NCBI GenBank assembly: GCA_025920435.1
Contig: JAPDLT010000005.1
Coordinates: 1 to 47,185, forward strand
DNA: 47,185 bases
Direction of reading: 5' to 3'
Origin: Candidatus Rehaiarchaeum fermentans
GTDB lineage: Archaea; Nanobdellota; Nanobdellia; Parvarchaeales; Parvarchaeaceae
Shown: positions 19,506 through 32,538 of the stretch, in pieces
How positions within the stretch are numbered: the stretch's first letter is position 1
Layout: each line of letters opens with the position of its first letter
Notes under the pieces: model-generated
What the model was told of the DNA's origin: nothing
Database searches by the model: none
The model's input: only the letters and a program-made list of their open reading frames with translations
Program-made: the position numbers and the translations under genes

Positions 19506-20807
19506 ATGCCACATGAAATAATCATAGGTAGAAATGAAGAGGATATAAATTTATACGGTAATAAAGCTTCAATTTTTCTAGCTAAGCAGTACATAAAAAT
19601 GGGTAATTTAATAACCTTAGGCAATAGAATATTGTTAGATGCTTTAAGGCCACATGTTATATTGATAGCTGGAAAGAGAGGTAGCGGAAAAAGCTACACT
19701 ATGGGAGCGATAGCAGAAGGTTTAGCTTCTCTCGATCCTGAAATAGCTCAAAACATAACTTCCTTAATAATAGATACTATGGGAATTTATTGGACAATGA
19801 AAAATCCTAATTACAAGGATGAAAGACTGTTAAGAGAATGGGGAATAGAACCACAAGGCTTCAAAAATGTTTCTATATTTGTACCTAAAGGAGTATTTGA
19901 TGAAATAAAAGGAAGAGATCCAGATATGGCAGATTATCCTTTCTCAATAAGGACTTCTGAACTCACTGCTGATGATTGGTGTTATATATTCAATTTTTCC
20001 CTAAACGATGAATATGGAATAGCAATCTCTCAAGCACTTCAACCTTTGAAGGAATCTCATTCTAAGTATGATATTGACGATATAATAGAAAGTGCAAAAT
20101 CATTACCAATAAGTGCAATAACAAAAGAGGCGATAATACAAAGATTCCAAACAGCTAAGATGTGGGGCGTTTTTGATAGGGAAGGAACAAATATAGAAGA
20201 AATCTTAACACCAGCAAGAATAAATGTTTTAGATGTTAGCTTATATTCTCACGCATTGGGAGCATTTAATTTAAGGTCATTGGTTGTGGGCTTACTAGCA
20301 AAAGATATACTTGAAACAAGAATAATAGCTAGAAGAGAAGAAGAAAAAAGTGATGTAATAAGTCAATTTACTTCGATAGCTAATAAAAGAAGAATTCCGA
20401 TAGTATGGATGTTTATTGATGAAGTACATGAATTTATACCAAATGATGCTGTTACTGCTGCTACTGCTCCGCTTTCAAGAGTAATAAAAGAGGGACGACA
20501 ACCAGGAATAGGCTTAATAGTTGCTACGCAGCAACCGGGAAAATTAAATACGGATGTTATTACTCAAGCAGACATAATTATTTCACATCACATAACTGCT
20601 GAGATAGACATAAAAGCACTTAATGCAGTAATGCAAACCTACTTATCTACACAAATAAGAGACTTAGTAGTTGATTTACCAAGACTGCCAGGTGCTGCAA
20701 TAGTTTTAGATGATAACTCTGAAAGAATATACCAAGTTCAAATAATTCCTAGAAGAACTTGGCATGGAGGAAGCACTCCTACTGCAATACCCCCTCCAAA
20801 AAGCTAG
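19506..20807 (+). CDS. HerA-like/DUF87 ATPase (start MPHEIIIG at 19506)
   Basis: Walker A 'IAGKRGSGKSYTMGAIAEG', 'VWMFIDEVHEFIP', 'EGRQPGIGLIVATQQPGKL'. Confidence 0.9.
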   Translation: MPHEIIIGRNEEDINLYGNKASIFLAKQYIKMGNLITLGNRILLDALRPHVILIAGKRGSGKSYTMGAIAEGLASLDPEIAQNITSLIIDTMGIYWTMKNPNYKDERLLREWGIEPQGFKNVSIFVPKGVFDEIKGRDPDMADYPFSIRTSELTADDWCYIFNFSLNDEYGIAISQALQPLKESHSKYDIDDIIESAKSLPISAITKEAIIQRFQTAKMWGVFDREGTNIEEILTPARINVLDVSLYSHALGAFNLRSLVVGLLAKDILETRIIARREEEKSDVISQFTSIANKRRIPIVWMFIDEVHEFIPNDAVTAATAPLSRVIKEGRQPGIGLIVATQQPGKLNTDVITQADIIISHHITAEIDIKALNAVMQTYLSTQIRDLVVDLPRLPGAAIVLDDNSERIYQVQIIPRRTWHGGSTPTAIPPPKS

Positions 20808-20840
20808 AAAAGTTTTAAATATCGATATAATATAATTCAT

Positions 20841-22130
20841 ATGGCTGACAAACCTCACATTAATTTAGTTTTTGTTGGGCACGTAGATTCTGGTAAGTCC
20901 TCAACAGTAGGTAGACTTCTTTACGATTTAGGAGTATTTACTGAACAAGAAAAGCAAAAAATAGAAAAACAAATGAGGGAATTAGGAAAGGCAGAATTCG
21001 AATTTGCTTACTTCCTGGATTCTTCCGCTGAAGAGATAAAGCAAGGAGTAACTATAGATTTAAGCCACGCTAAATTTGAAAGTAACAAATATACTTTCAC
21101 GATTATAGATGCTCCAGGACATGCAGACTTTATCAAAAACATGATAAGTGGAGCAAGCGAGGCTGATGCTGCAGTGTTAGTAATTGATGGAAAGGAAGGA
21201 GTAAGAGAGCAAACTATTGAACATACCACTTTGCTAAAAATATTAGGAGTAAAACAGCTCATAGTAGCAATTAACAAGCTAGATTTGCTTAACTATGATA
21301 AGGACAAGTTTGAGCAAGTTAAGAAGGAAACAATACAAAAATTATCAACTGTTTGGCCTGGAATAGATAAGGTTACTTTTATACCAATTTCTGCGAAGGA
21401 AGATCAAAACTTAATTAAGAAATCAGACAAGATGGGATGGTATAGCGGTCCTACGCTTCTAGAAGCGCTGGATTCCTTGGCTCCTCCTGAAAGTCTATCT
21501 AACTTGCCATTAAGAATACCGATAGAAAGTGTATATTCTATTCCAGGAGTAGGAACCGTAGTGGCAGGTGTAGTAAGGACAGGAATACTAAAGCCAGAAG
21601 ATAAGATAGTAGTAGAACCCGCTCATCTAACGGGAGATGTAAGATCAATAGAAATGCACTATCAGAGATTGGATCAAGCCCCTGCAGGCTATAACATAGG
21701 AATCAACATAAGAGGAATAGAAAAAGATCAAATAAAAAGAGGAGATGTGATTGGAAAGCCGGATAATCCTCCAACAGTAGCTGAAGAATTTACAGCTCAA
21801 ATAGTATTGTTACCTCAGCAGCCAGGAAAACACTATCCTTCAGCAATAGCAGTTGGTTATGCACCTGTAATGCACGTCCACGAAGCTCATGTTCCTGTAA
21901 AATTTGAAAAATTACTTAGAAAGATAGATCCTAAAACAGGGCAAACATTAGAACAAAATCCTTCTACACTTAAAGCAGGAGATATTGCAGAGGTAGTACT
22001 CAAGCCTCTAAAGCCAGTTGTGATTGAAAAAGCAGGATTTATAAAACAATTGGCTGGATTTGCGATAAGAGACATGGGTGTAACAATAGCAGGAGGTAAA
22101 TGCATCGACGTAAAACCTCTGGTAAGATAA
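20841..22130 (+). CDS. tuf: Translation elongation factor 1-alpha
   Basis: 'FVGHVDSGKSSTVGRLLYDLG', 'DAPGHADFIKNMISGAS', 'AINKLDL'. Confidence 0.96.
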   Translation: MADKPHINLVFVGHVDSGKSSTVGRLLYDLGVFTEQEKQKIEKQMRELGKAEFEFAYFLDSSAEEIKQGVTIDLSHAKFESNKYTFTIIDAPGHADFIKNMISGASEADAAVLVIDGKEGVREQTIEHTTLLKILGVKQLIVAINKLDLLNYDKDKFEQVKKETIQKLSTVWPGIDKVTFIPISAKEDQNLIKKSDKMGWYSGPTLLEALDSLAPPESLSNLPLRIPIESVYSIPGVGTVVAGVVRTGILKPEDKIVVEPAHLTGDVRSIEMHYQRLDQAPAGYNIGINIRGIEKDQIKRGDVIGKPDNPPTVAEEFTAQIVLLPQQPGKHYPSAIAVGYAPVMHVHEAHVPVKFEKLLRKIDPKTGQTLEQNPSTLKAGDIAEVVLKPLKPVVIEKAGFIKQLAGFAIRDMGVTIAGGKCIDVKPLVR

Positions 22131-22526
22131 ATTGTCAAGTTTTAGTTTAATTATTAATTCTAGATTTAATTTTGCTTTTAATATTTTTAAGGCTAAAAAT
22201 ATATGCTAATAACTAAACAGTAAAATTCTATTTACAACTCTTAAATTATCCTTAAAATAAGAACTTTAGTAATTAATTGTAAATTTGATAAACGAATAAA
22301 TAGCAATAATTTCTAAAATGTATTTAAGTGTCGAATTTTTCGCTAATACTTGTTTTTTTAAATTAAAGATTCCGGATCTTAATAAAAACCTATAAATCCT
22401 TCCTATGTAAAAATCATTACATCATTTTTTACCTGTTTATACTTAACTTCAAAAAGATTATAATAGAAAGCATTTATTTATAAATTTTGCTTAAAATCAA
22501 GATATTATTAACTTCTTGTTTCTAAC

Positions 22527-22543
22527 GTTTAAATATTTAAAAT
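22527..22543 (+). promoter_or_regulatory. Probable TATA element of the 23S rRNA transcript
   Basis: gtttaaatatttaaaa about 60-75 bp upstream of the processing stem. Confidence 0.5.
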
Positions 22544-22602
22544 CTTACTAATAATTATTTATGCACTTCGCATTGTAAAAATGTGAAGGAAGAATTAATG
22601 CT

Positions 22603-22640
22603 GATTTTTCAGCAGATGAGAGCGATGTATATTTAATTCT
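22603..22640 (+). repeat. 5' arm of the 23S processing stem
   Basis: gatttttcagcagatgagagcgatgtatatttaattct is the exact reverse complement of 25449-25486. Confidence 0.95.
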
Positions 22641-25448
<2,808 letters not shown>

Positions 25449-25486
25449 AGAATTAAATATACATCGCTCTCATCTGCTGAAAAATC
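25449..25486 (+). repeat. 3' arm of the 23S processing stem
   Basis: Exact reverse complement of 22603-22640. Confidence 0.95.
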
Positions 25487-25544
25487 AAATAAAAATTAAT
25501 TAAAACAATTTCTCAAGAATTTTTTGAATTTTTTTTCTTCTTTT

Positions 25545-26090
25545 TCAAAAGTTCTTTTCTTTTAATGTATTAATTAATATATCTATGCCTTTCTCTATTT
25601 GTTTCTCGTCTTTCGCGCCACCACAAACAATTTTACCTTTACCGAAAATTAGAAAAGTAACAGTATCTTTCTCGTTAAGCTCGAGTCTGTAAACTAAACC
25701 CGGAAATTGTTCTGGATTATATTGGGTATCATCTAATTCGTAAGCCATTCTGTTTAAATCAACAGGCCTTCCAAGATCACTTGTAACCACAATATTCTGT
25801 ATTTTTATATCGTAGTTGTTTCCTATGTCTATTCCTAACTTCTTTAAGTCCTTTTTTAAGCGAACCATTGCTTCATCTATATCTGTTCTGGTCTTACCTC
25901 CTACGCAAACAAGCTTTCCACTCCCGAAAGCTAAAAATGTAGGTTTAACGTCCTCATATTTTAGTACTAGCCCAGGAAATCTTTCTGGATTATACCTTGC
26001 ATTAGGAAGCTTTGTCTTCATCTTAGACAAAGGTAGCTTTGTATCTAAAGTTATGCTTGCAACTAAGTTAACAACAGTGTAATTTGCCAT
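25545..26090 (-). CDS. tbp: TATA-box binding protein
   Basis: Two direct repeats: 'NARYNPERFPGLVLKYEDVKPTFLAFGSGKLVCVGGKT' and 'DTQYNPEQFPGLVYRLELNEKDTVTFLIFGKGKIVCGGAK'. Confidence 0.97.
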   Translation of the reverse strand: MANYTVVNLVASITLDTKLPLSKMKTKLPNARYNPERFPGLVLKYEDVKPTFLAFGSGKLVCVGGKTRTDIDEAMVRLKKDLKKLGIDIGNNYDIKIQNIVVTSDLGRPVDLNRMAYELDDTQYNPEQFPGLVYRLELNEKDTVTFLIFGKGKIVCGGAKDEKQIEKGIDILINTLKEKNF

Positions 26091-26095
26091 AGCAT

Positions 26096-28957
26096 TTATC
26101 TATAAAGATTTATCTCTATTTCTTTATTATTAATATTTATTTTATTACTTAAAGCTATGCTACCTGTTCCTTCCCTGCTATTAGTCTTTTGTAAAACCGC
26201 TTCAATTACTTCCTTTTCAACGTTAGTAATAGATATTATAGCTTTTTCCTCTCTTTTAAGGCCAGCCTTCTTTCTCATATCCTGAACTATCCTACTTATT
26301 TCTCTTATTTCCCACTCTTTCAAGATTTCGTTATCTAAAGAATCGTCTACCGCTATTTTTCCTATTAATTTATAATTATTTAAATTAGGGACCTCTTGAC
26401 TAAACGTTAATTTCTTTATATTAGCAAGTCTCGAAATTATTGATAAATCCACACTGTCTTTTAAATTTTCATCAAGTATAATTATTTCTTTTATAGTTCT
26501 TCTTAGATTAATGTGTAGTTCGTTTCTAACTCTTAATAATTCGGAAAGAAGATGTAGCGAATTTATCATTTTTTCGCTTGCTACTTGATAATCATCGCTT
26601 AAATCAATTCCAGCAAACCTATCGGGGTCAGGTAAATATTCTTCTAATGTAAATTTCTTGGAAAACAAATTTAGATTAAGATAATCTGCTGTTAATGGTG
26701 CAAAAATACTACTATAAATTATTAATTCTTTTATAATATTTTTCGTAACGAATGCACTTTCGTAAGAATCCCTGTAAAATATGTCATCCTTTGCGATTTT
26801 AAGATAATTTTGGCTAAATTCGTTCACCAAAAAATCTATAAATATATTAGTAGCCTCGCTTAGCTTATAATTATCCAACGCATTTACGATAGCTCTTTTA
26901 GATTTAACCCACTCATAAATTATCCACTTATTATAAATTTCTTTAAACGAATCAATTTTCTCACTTTTCAAATTATTTTCAAATTTCAAAATCTCTTCGT
27001 AAAGTTTACCTAAATTTATTAAAACATTAAGCACTTTTGTGTAGTCTTCAACGTCTTTAAGTTTATAAACTATGTTATCATCCATAGATTTAGAAATCAT
27101 ACTCAATCTAAGCGCATCAGCACTATAGCCTTTACTATAAAATTCATTTAGGGGAATGTAATTTCCTAAACTCTTAGAAAGTTTTTGTTTATCTTCCCCT
27201 ACCACAAATCTATGCATAAGTACATTTTTATAGCAAATATCTTTTTTGTAAACATACCCCAAAACTAGAAGACTATAGAACCATCCTCTTATTTGATCGT
27301 GTCCTTCTGTTATAAAATCTGCAGGGTACCATTTATTAAATTCTTCTGTATGTTCTCCTCCTAAACTTGCGAATGAAGCGCTACCCGAATCTATCCAAAC
27401 ATCTAGTGTATCTTGAACGCGCTTCATTTCTTTCTTACATGATGGACAAGGAAAAGTTATTTCATCTATATAAGGTCTGTGAAGATCTTCTAAATTTTTA
27501 TTAGAAAGCCTCTCTAATTCTTCTTTACTTCCTACTACATATATGTGATTATTTTCACAAGTCCAGATGGGCAAAGGAGCCCCCCAATACCTTTGCCTTG
27601 ATATTACCCAGTCATTTATGCCTTCGAGCCAATTTTTCATCATTTCTTTGGAAGAACTAGGCACCCAATTTATTTTTTCAACTAATTCAATCAATTGATT
27701 TTTTATGCGCTTTACGCGCAAAAACCATTGTTCGCTAGCCCGTGTTATTAACGGATTCTTACATCTCCAGCAAACTGGATACTTATGCCTTATTTTCTGG
27801 GTTAAGAATAGAAGGCCCTTCTCTTTTAAGTATTCTATTACTAAATTGTTTCCTTCCCAAATTGTCTTTCCTGCAAGCCACCCTGCTTCTTGTGTATATT
27901 CTCCTTTATTATCAACTGGAGATAGAATAGGTAATGAATACTCTCTAGAAATTGCATAATCGCTTATTCCATGACCTGGTGCAACATGAACAATACCAGT
28001 ACCTTCTTCTACGTTTACGAAAGGTTCATCTAATTCGCCCTTAAATGCTGATCCATCTATCACGATATTAAAATTATCTTTATTAACATAATCCTTAACT
28101 AAAGGAAGATCAGCAAATGGATGGAAATAATGTTTACCAAGTAATTCCTTTCCCTTAAACACACGTAAAACTGTGTAAGCAATATTGTATTTTTTAAGTA
28201 AATCTTCTCTCTTTTTTGCTATTATTATATTTCTATTTTCTATTTTTATTTCTTCATAGTCTTCTTCTGCATTTACGGCAACTGCAACATTGGCTGGAAT
28301 AGTCCATGGAGTTGTAGTCCACACTAATAAATAGTCATCCGAGTCTTTTAGTTTTAGAAGGAAAAATAGAGAATTATCTTCTTTTTCTATATAAGAATCT
28401 TTAGTTTCATAATTAGCCATAGGAGTTTCACAATGCGTGCAATACCAAGTTGGTTCCCAACCTTTTTCTAAAAGACTTTCTTCGTAAGCTTTCTTTATAA
28501 CACCCCAAACTCCGCTAATAAATTGATTTTCGTATGTTATATAGGGCTTAAATAAATGCATGAATATTCCAGATTTGATAAATATGTTGGTATTTCTTGC
28601 AATAAGATCATTAACAAATGTTTTACATTCTTGTATGAATTTATCAATACCGATGTTTTCTATTTCTTTTTTACTATTAAGTTTTAATTTTTCTTGTACT
28701 TTTATTTCTATAGGAAGTCCCTGAGTATCCCACCCCGGTTGTATTCTAACATCAAAACCCTGCAAAATCTTATATCTTAAGATACTGTCCTTAATAAAAT
28801 AAGTATAAAGAGTTCCCTGATGTATCTCATTTGTTACGAAGGGAGGTCCATCGAGAAAATAGAATTTACTCTTTGTCTTTATTTTGTTGTTTATACGAGC
28901 AGGTAAATCTTTATATGCTGAAACTACCTCTTCCTCTATCTTTCTGAAATCTGTCAT
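26096..28957 (-). CDS. ileS: Isoleucyl-tRNA synthetase
   Basis: Class I signature 'DGPPFVTNEIHQGTLYTYFIKD', 'DKQKLSKSLGNYI', 'GWDTQGLPIEIKVQEKL'. Confidence 0.94.
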   Translation of the reverse strand: MTDFRKIEEEVVSAYKDLPARINNKIKTKSKFYFLDGPPFVTNEIHQGTLYTYFIKDSILRYKILQGFDVRIQPGWDTQGLPIEIKVQEKLKLNSKKEIENIGIDKFIQECKTFVNDLIARNTNIFIKSGIFMHLFKPYITYENQFISGVWGVIKKAYEESLLEKGWEPTWYCTHCETPMANYETKDSYIEKEDNSLFFLLKLKDSDDYLLVWTTTPWTIPANVAVAVNAEEDYEEIKIENRNIIIAKKREDLLKKYNIAYTVLRVFKGKELLGKHYFHPFADLPLVKDYVNKDNFNIVIDGSAFKGELDEPFVNVEEGTGIVHVAPGHGISDYAISREYSLPILSPVDNKGEYTQEAGWLAGKTIWEGNNLVIEYLKEKGLLFLTQKIRHKYPVCWRCKNPLITRASEQWFLRVKRIKNQLIELVEKINWVPSSSKEMMKNWLEGINDWVISRQRYWGAPLPIWTCENNHIYVVGSKEELERLSNKNLEDLHRPYIDEITFPCPSCKKEMKRVQDTLDVWIDSGSASFASLGGEHTEEFNKWYPADFITEGHDQIRGWFYSLLVLGYVYKKDICYKNVLMHRFVVGEDKQKLSKSLGNYIPLNEFYSKGYSADALRLSMISKSMDDNIVYKLKDVEDYTKVLNVLINLGKLYEEILKFENNLKSEKIDSFKEIYNKWIIYEWVKSKRAIVNALDNYKLSEATNIFIDFLVNEFSQNYLKIAKDDIFYRDSYESAFVTKNIIKELIIYSSIFAPLTADYLNLNLFSKKFTLEEYLPDPDRFAGIDLSDDYQVASEKMINSLHLLSELLRVRNELHINLRRTIKEIIILDENLKDSVDLSIISRLANIKKLTFSQEVPNLNNYKLIGKIAVDDSLDNEILKEWEIREISRIVQDMRKKAGLKREEKAIISITNVEKEVIEAVLQKTNSREGTGSIALSNKININNKEIEINLYR

Positions 28958-28971
28958 TTATTTTATATACT

Positions 28972-29619
28972 CTACATAATTATAATTTTATTAAACTCAT
29001 TACTTTCACTTATCCAAATAGCCCAACAAAGCTCTGTATCCTTAAGGCCTATAGAACTAGCAAATTTATGGCCTTTCTCTATTGCATCAAAAGGATTGTC
29101 AATTTTAAGCCCCGCTCTTTCCTTCAGCCACTTTATAATTATTTTATCAGGCATTATAGTATCAACTCCTACCTGCATCCTCAAATATTGAAATGTATTA
29201 ATTCCAACGCCATTTATTTTGCCTATTATGTCTTCTTTAAACTTATATGGATCTGCTCTAAAAGCCCACTCTTTTAAAAATTTATATTCATTTTCATTTT
29301 TACTTACAATTTCGCATATTTTTTTAATGCAATTTACTACACGATCATTGTTTAATAATGATCTAACATACTCTAAATTTTGTTCTGTCAACAGGTCTTT
29401 GCAATTTATTACTTTTCCAGTCTTTACTTTCTCTAGATAAAATTTATAAGTTTTCCGAAATACAACGCTAAAGTAATTTAATCCTATACTATCAAAGCAT
29501 GCATCTAATATTATAAGCACTGGATTACCATTCCATCTCTTATCATTATAACACAATTCAGCAAACCTTCTTGCTTCTTCTATTTCTTCTTCTTTAAATC
29601 CTAACTTCCTCCAATTCAT
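28972..29619 (-). CDS. Possible HhH DNA-glycosylase-like protein
   Basis: 'IIGKINGVGINTFQYLRMQVGVDTIMPDKIIIKWLKE' resembles HhH-GPD hairpin and catalytic Asp region. Confidence 0.4.
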   Translation of the reverse strand: MNWRKLGFKEEEIEEARRFAELCYNDKRWNGNPVLIILDACFDSIGLNYFSVVFRKTYKFYLEKVKTGKVINCKDLLTEQNLEYVRSLLNNDRVVNCIKKICEIVSKNENEYKFLKEWAFRADPYKFKEDIIGKINGVGINTFQYLRMQVGVDTIMPDKIIIKWLKERAGLKIDNPFDAIEKGHKFASSIGLKDTELCWAIWISESNEFNKIIIM

Positions 29620-30319
29620 CTTTATTTTTATGAAGTAGCTCAGTTTTTATAACTCCTTTTATGTAGAACAATATAGTTTTGAGCATGCCTTTCTTTATAA
29701 ATCTCCTGTATGAAAAACCTACTTTTTCATTTATAGTCATAAATCTACCATATTTACCAAGGCGCTGATAAAAATCAGCATCTTCAGCTATATTTATATT
29801 TTCATTAAAATACCCTACTTTTCTAACCGCATCGGCTCTACAAAAAACACAAGCGTAAGTCATTAATTTACCCTTCAAAAAATCAGTATTCTTTATTAAA
29901 AAATTATTCAAATAATTAGCTATTTTTATTGCAGTCCTTTTCTCTTTAGGAACTTCGCTCCAGATTGGCACAAATAAAGTTTTAACTACCACTACATCTT
30001 TATTTTTTAGGAAAGCATCTACTACTTTCTTAAAAGTATTTTTTCTAAGAATAAGATCTGCGTCTATAAATGCTATAATGTCCCCTTTAGCATGCTTTAG
30101 AGCAATATTTCTTCCTGCTGAAGGGCCAGGACGTTTAGCTCTGAAAACTTTAGCCCCTAAATTTTTACAAATAATAGGAGTATTATCAGTAGAATAATCC
30201 CCTATTAATATTTCAAAATTTTGATATGTTTGTTTTTTAATTGATTTAATTAATCTAACTATGTTTTTAGATTCATTTTTTGTAGGTATTACTACGCTTA
30301 TAAATGGGTAACGCTCCAT
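29594..30319 (-). CDS. Family 2 glycosyltransferase
   Basis: 'ISVVIPTKNESKNIVRLIKSIKKQTYQNFEILIGDYSTDNT', 'GDIIAFIDADLIL'. Confidence 0.92.
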   Translation of the reverse strand: MERYPFISVVIPTKNESKNIVRLIKSIKKQTYQNFEILIGDYSTDNTPIICKNLGAKVFRAKRPGPSAGRNIALKHAKGDIIAFIDADLILRKNTFKKVVDAFLKNKDVVVVKTLFVPIWSEVPKEKRTAIKIANYLNNFLIKNTDFLKGKLMTYACVFCRADAVRKVGYFNENINIAEDADFYQRLGKYGRFMTINEKVGFSYRRFIKKGMLKTILFYIKGVIKTELLHKNKDELEEVRI

Positions 30320-31220
30320 AACTTATTATTAAAGGTAAAACTAAATTAAATATTCGGAACAATGCTTGTATTGCTACTGCTTCTGCCCCCGGTATTTGAA
30401 GAATACCTTCCATCATGGAAATAGATACAATATCCATAGCTCCCAATCCCATTGGGGAAAAACTAAGTAGACCGATAGTATTGGAAGAAAAGAAGATAAA
30501 AAGAGAAGTGAGTATGCCCATATTTATACCAAAAGATTTAGCAGAGAGAAATAATAACGAACCTTCAATTATTAAAGAAGGAAAATAAAGAATTATAGTA
30601 ATAAGCAATTTTTTCTGGGATAATAAATTACGCAGGTTTTTCTGATCCTTTAAATAATTTTTAATAAAATTTATGATTTTTTTGTTTTTAAAGTGTTTTG
30701 AATTATATAAAGAATCTATAAAAAATATTAATTTATTCCAAATTTCCTTCAACCCTAAAATTGAGAAGGCACTATAAAAAATGGCCAAAATCGCTAAAAA
30801 ATAAAATGTGTAAGTAGGCTCAACTATAAAAGAGAATAAAATTGCTAAAAAAACAATTGAAAGAAAAGAAGGTATAATAAGAGCTGTAGAGATTGAGGCT
30901 GAGTGCCTCTTTATACTTTTTATAGTAGACGAATAATTTATAAACAAAAACGAGTTTATTCCTAGTGGCACTATTTGAAAACCATAAAATATTAACATTG
31001 TCAAAAACTCATTTATAGAAGATTTAATTTTGAATCTAGAAGCAACATATCTCCATGGCAAGTATCTAAGAAAGTCGAACAAAAAACCAAAAATAACTAA
31101 AAAAGGGAGATAATATAAGTAAAATGAAAATTTCGAAAAAGCCGCATTTATCTTAAAGGCAGCAAGAAATAGAAAAAGAAAAATAAATGTTACAAAAATT
31201 ATTATCCAGTCTAATTTCAT
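30273..31220 (-). CDS. UPF0104/AglD-like multi-TM protein (LPG synthase TM family)
   Basis: Multi-TM with 'FLRYLPWRYVASRFKIKSSINEFL' and 'SFSPMGLGAMDIVSISMM'. Confidence 0.7.
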   Translation of the reverse strand: MKLDWIIIFVTFIFLFLFLAAFKINAAFSKFSFYLYYLPFLVIFGFLFDFLRYLPWRYVASRFKIKSSINEFLTMLIFYGFQIVPLGINSFLFINYSSTIKSIKRHSASISTALIIPSFLSIVFLAILFSFIVEPTYTFYFLAILAIFYSAFSILGLKEIWNKLIFFIDSLYNSKHFKNKKIINFIKNYLKDQKNLRNLLSQKKLLITIILYFPSLIIEGSLLFLSAKSFGINMGILTSLFIFFSSNTIGLLSFSPMGLGAMDIVSISMMEGILQIPGAEAVAIQALFRIFNLVLPLIISYGALPIYKRSNTYKK

Positions 31221-31831
31221 TAAACTTTCTGATCCTTATTTGTAAGTGATTTTAGCTCTTCTACTAAATCTCTCATCTCTCTTATAGTATTACTAAGAGT
31301 GGGTATTAGCTCCATCATAACTTTATCTAATGCTTGAAGCTCTATGTTAACACTCTGCATAGATTTATTAAACTCTTCGTTTTTAGCTAAAATTATGCCT
31401 TGTATATCATCAACTCTTTTATTAACTTGAGAAAGTGAAAAAGTTAAAGAATCAATTGAAGACTGTAGTTGCTTAATCTTATCATTAATTACATCAATGT
31501 CTTTATAAGCACCTTTCCACTTCTCTTCTATTATTTGTTCTAGAATGGCTTGTATTTCTTGGATATTTTGCGTTTGCGGGTTGCTCTGTACACTATTAAT
31601 TGAACTAATCACGCTTGAAGTAGGAGCTAATTGAATATTAGAAGAAGCCTGCTGATTAAATTTGAAGGCCGCACTATTTTTAACTAAAACCTCCTTAATT
31701 GTATCATCATCATAACCTTTCTTTTTTAATTCGTCAATGACTTGTTGGTAGCTATAACCTTTATTTATTAAATCAGTTATATCCGGCAATTCTTTCTTAG
31801 GACCGAAAGACAACATATTTTTCACCTCCAC
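31220..31831 (-). CDS. Hypothetical coiled-coil protein
   Basis: Short N-terminal helical module 'DLINKGYSYQQVIDELKKKGYDDDTIKEVL', then long coiled coil. Confidence 0.6.
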   Translation of the reverse strand: MEVKNMLSFGPKKELPDITDLINKGYSYQQVIDELKKKGYDDDTIKEVLVKNSAAFKFNQQASSNIQLAPTSSVISSINSVQSNPQTQNIQEIQAILEQIIEEKWKGAYKDIDVINDKIKQLQSSIDSLTFSLSQVNKRVDDIQGIILAKNEEFNKSMQSVNIELQALDKVMMELIPTLSNTIREMRDLVEELKSLTNKDQKV

Positions 31832-32175
31832 TTATTCTTCTCTAAGTAATCCTCTATTATTTTAATAACATCTTCTTTACTTAAGAATCTTGTGGGATCA
31901 ATAAGTTGTAAATATTTTTGTATCACTTTTACGTCTTCACTACGTGCCATTTCCCTTAATTCCGCTTCTATCATATTAATTTTAGATTCCACCTTACTTA
32001 ATCTTTCCTCAAATTGGGTAGTTTTATTACTTATAACACTAACAATATTAGAAATATCTGAGTATTTTTGAATTGTGTTTTCATCTATAATTTTTAACGA
32101 ATCTCTTAATTGGGATACCTTCTGATCTAATATTTTTAAAGATTCTGATAATTCAACTAGTTCTTTTTCATCCAT
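31822..32175 (-). CDS. Hypothetical coiled-coil protein
   Basis: Heptad-rich sequence; overlaps 31220..31831. Confidence 0.6.
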   Translation of the reverse strand: MDEKELVELSESLKILDQKVSQLRDSLKIIDENTIQKYSDISNIVSVISNKTTQFEERLSKVESKINMIEAELREMARSEDVKVIQKYLQLIDPTRFLSKEDVIKIIEDYLEKNKWR

Positions 32176-32298
32176 AATATATTTATTTTTATTCTTATAA
32201 AAGTAAGAAATTCCGCAAATTAGAAATAAAGCAATTTATTAATAGTTTGAATATCATAATGTTATAATACTATTAATCATACTTAGAACGAGGTAAAT

Positions 32299-32532
32299 AT
32301 GGGAAAGGACATAAGAAGAGGACACAAGGATAATGTTATATGTGCGATGTGTGGTCAGATAACAAGAAGAGACAGAGCTGTTTATATATACAAAGAAGAT
32401 CCTCTAACCAATCTAGTAACTAAAGCTTACTATTGTCCGGATTGCGCTAAAAAGGTCAAAGCTTTAAAAACTAAGAAAAAAGAAAAATCGAATGTTGAAT
32501 ATAAGAAAAAGTTCATTAATTTTGTAGAGTAA
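32299..32532 (+). CDS. Small zinc-binding protein, possibly eS26-like
   Basis: 'VICAMCGQITRRDRAVYIYKEDPLTNLVTKAYYCPDCAKKVKALK': CxxC-x(5)-(K/R)D(K/R)AV-...-YYCxxCA layout. Confidence 0.4.
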   Translation: MGKDIRRGHKDNVICAMCGQITRRDRAVYIYKEDPLTNLVTKAYYCPDCAKKVKALKTKKKEKSNVEYKKKFINFVE

Positions 32533-32538
32533 ATTTTC

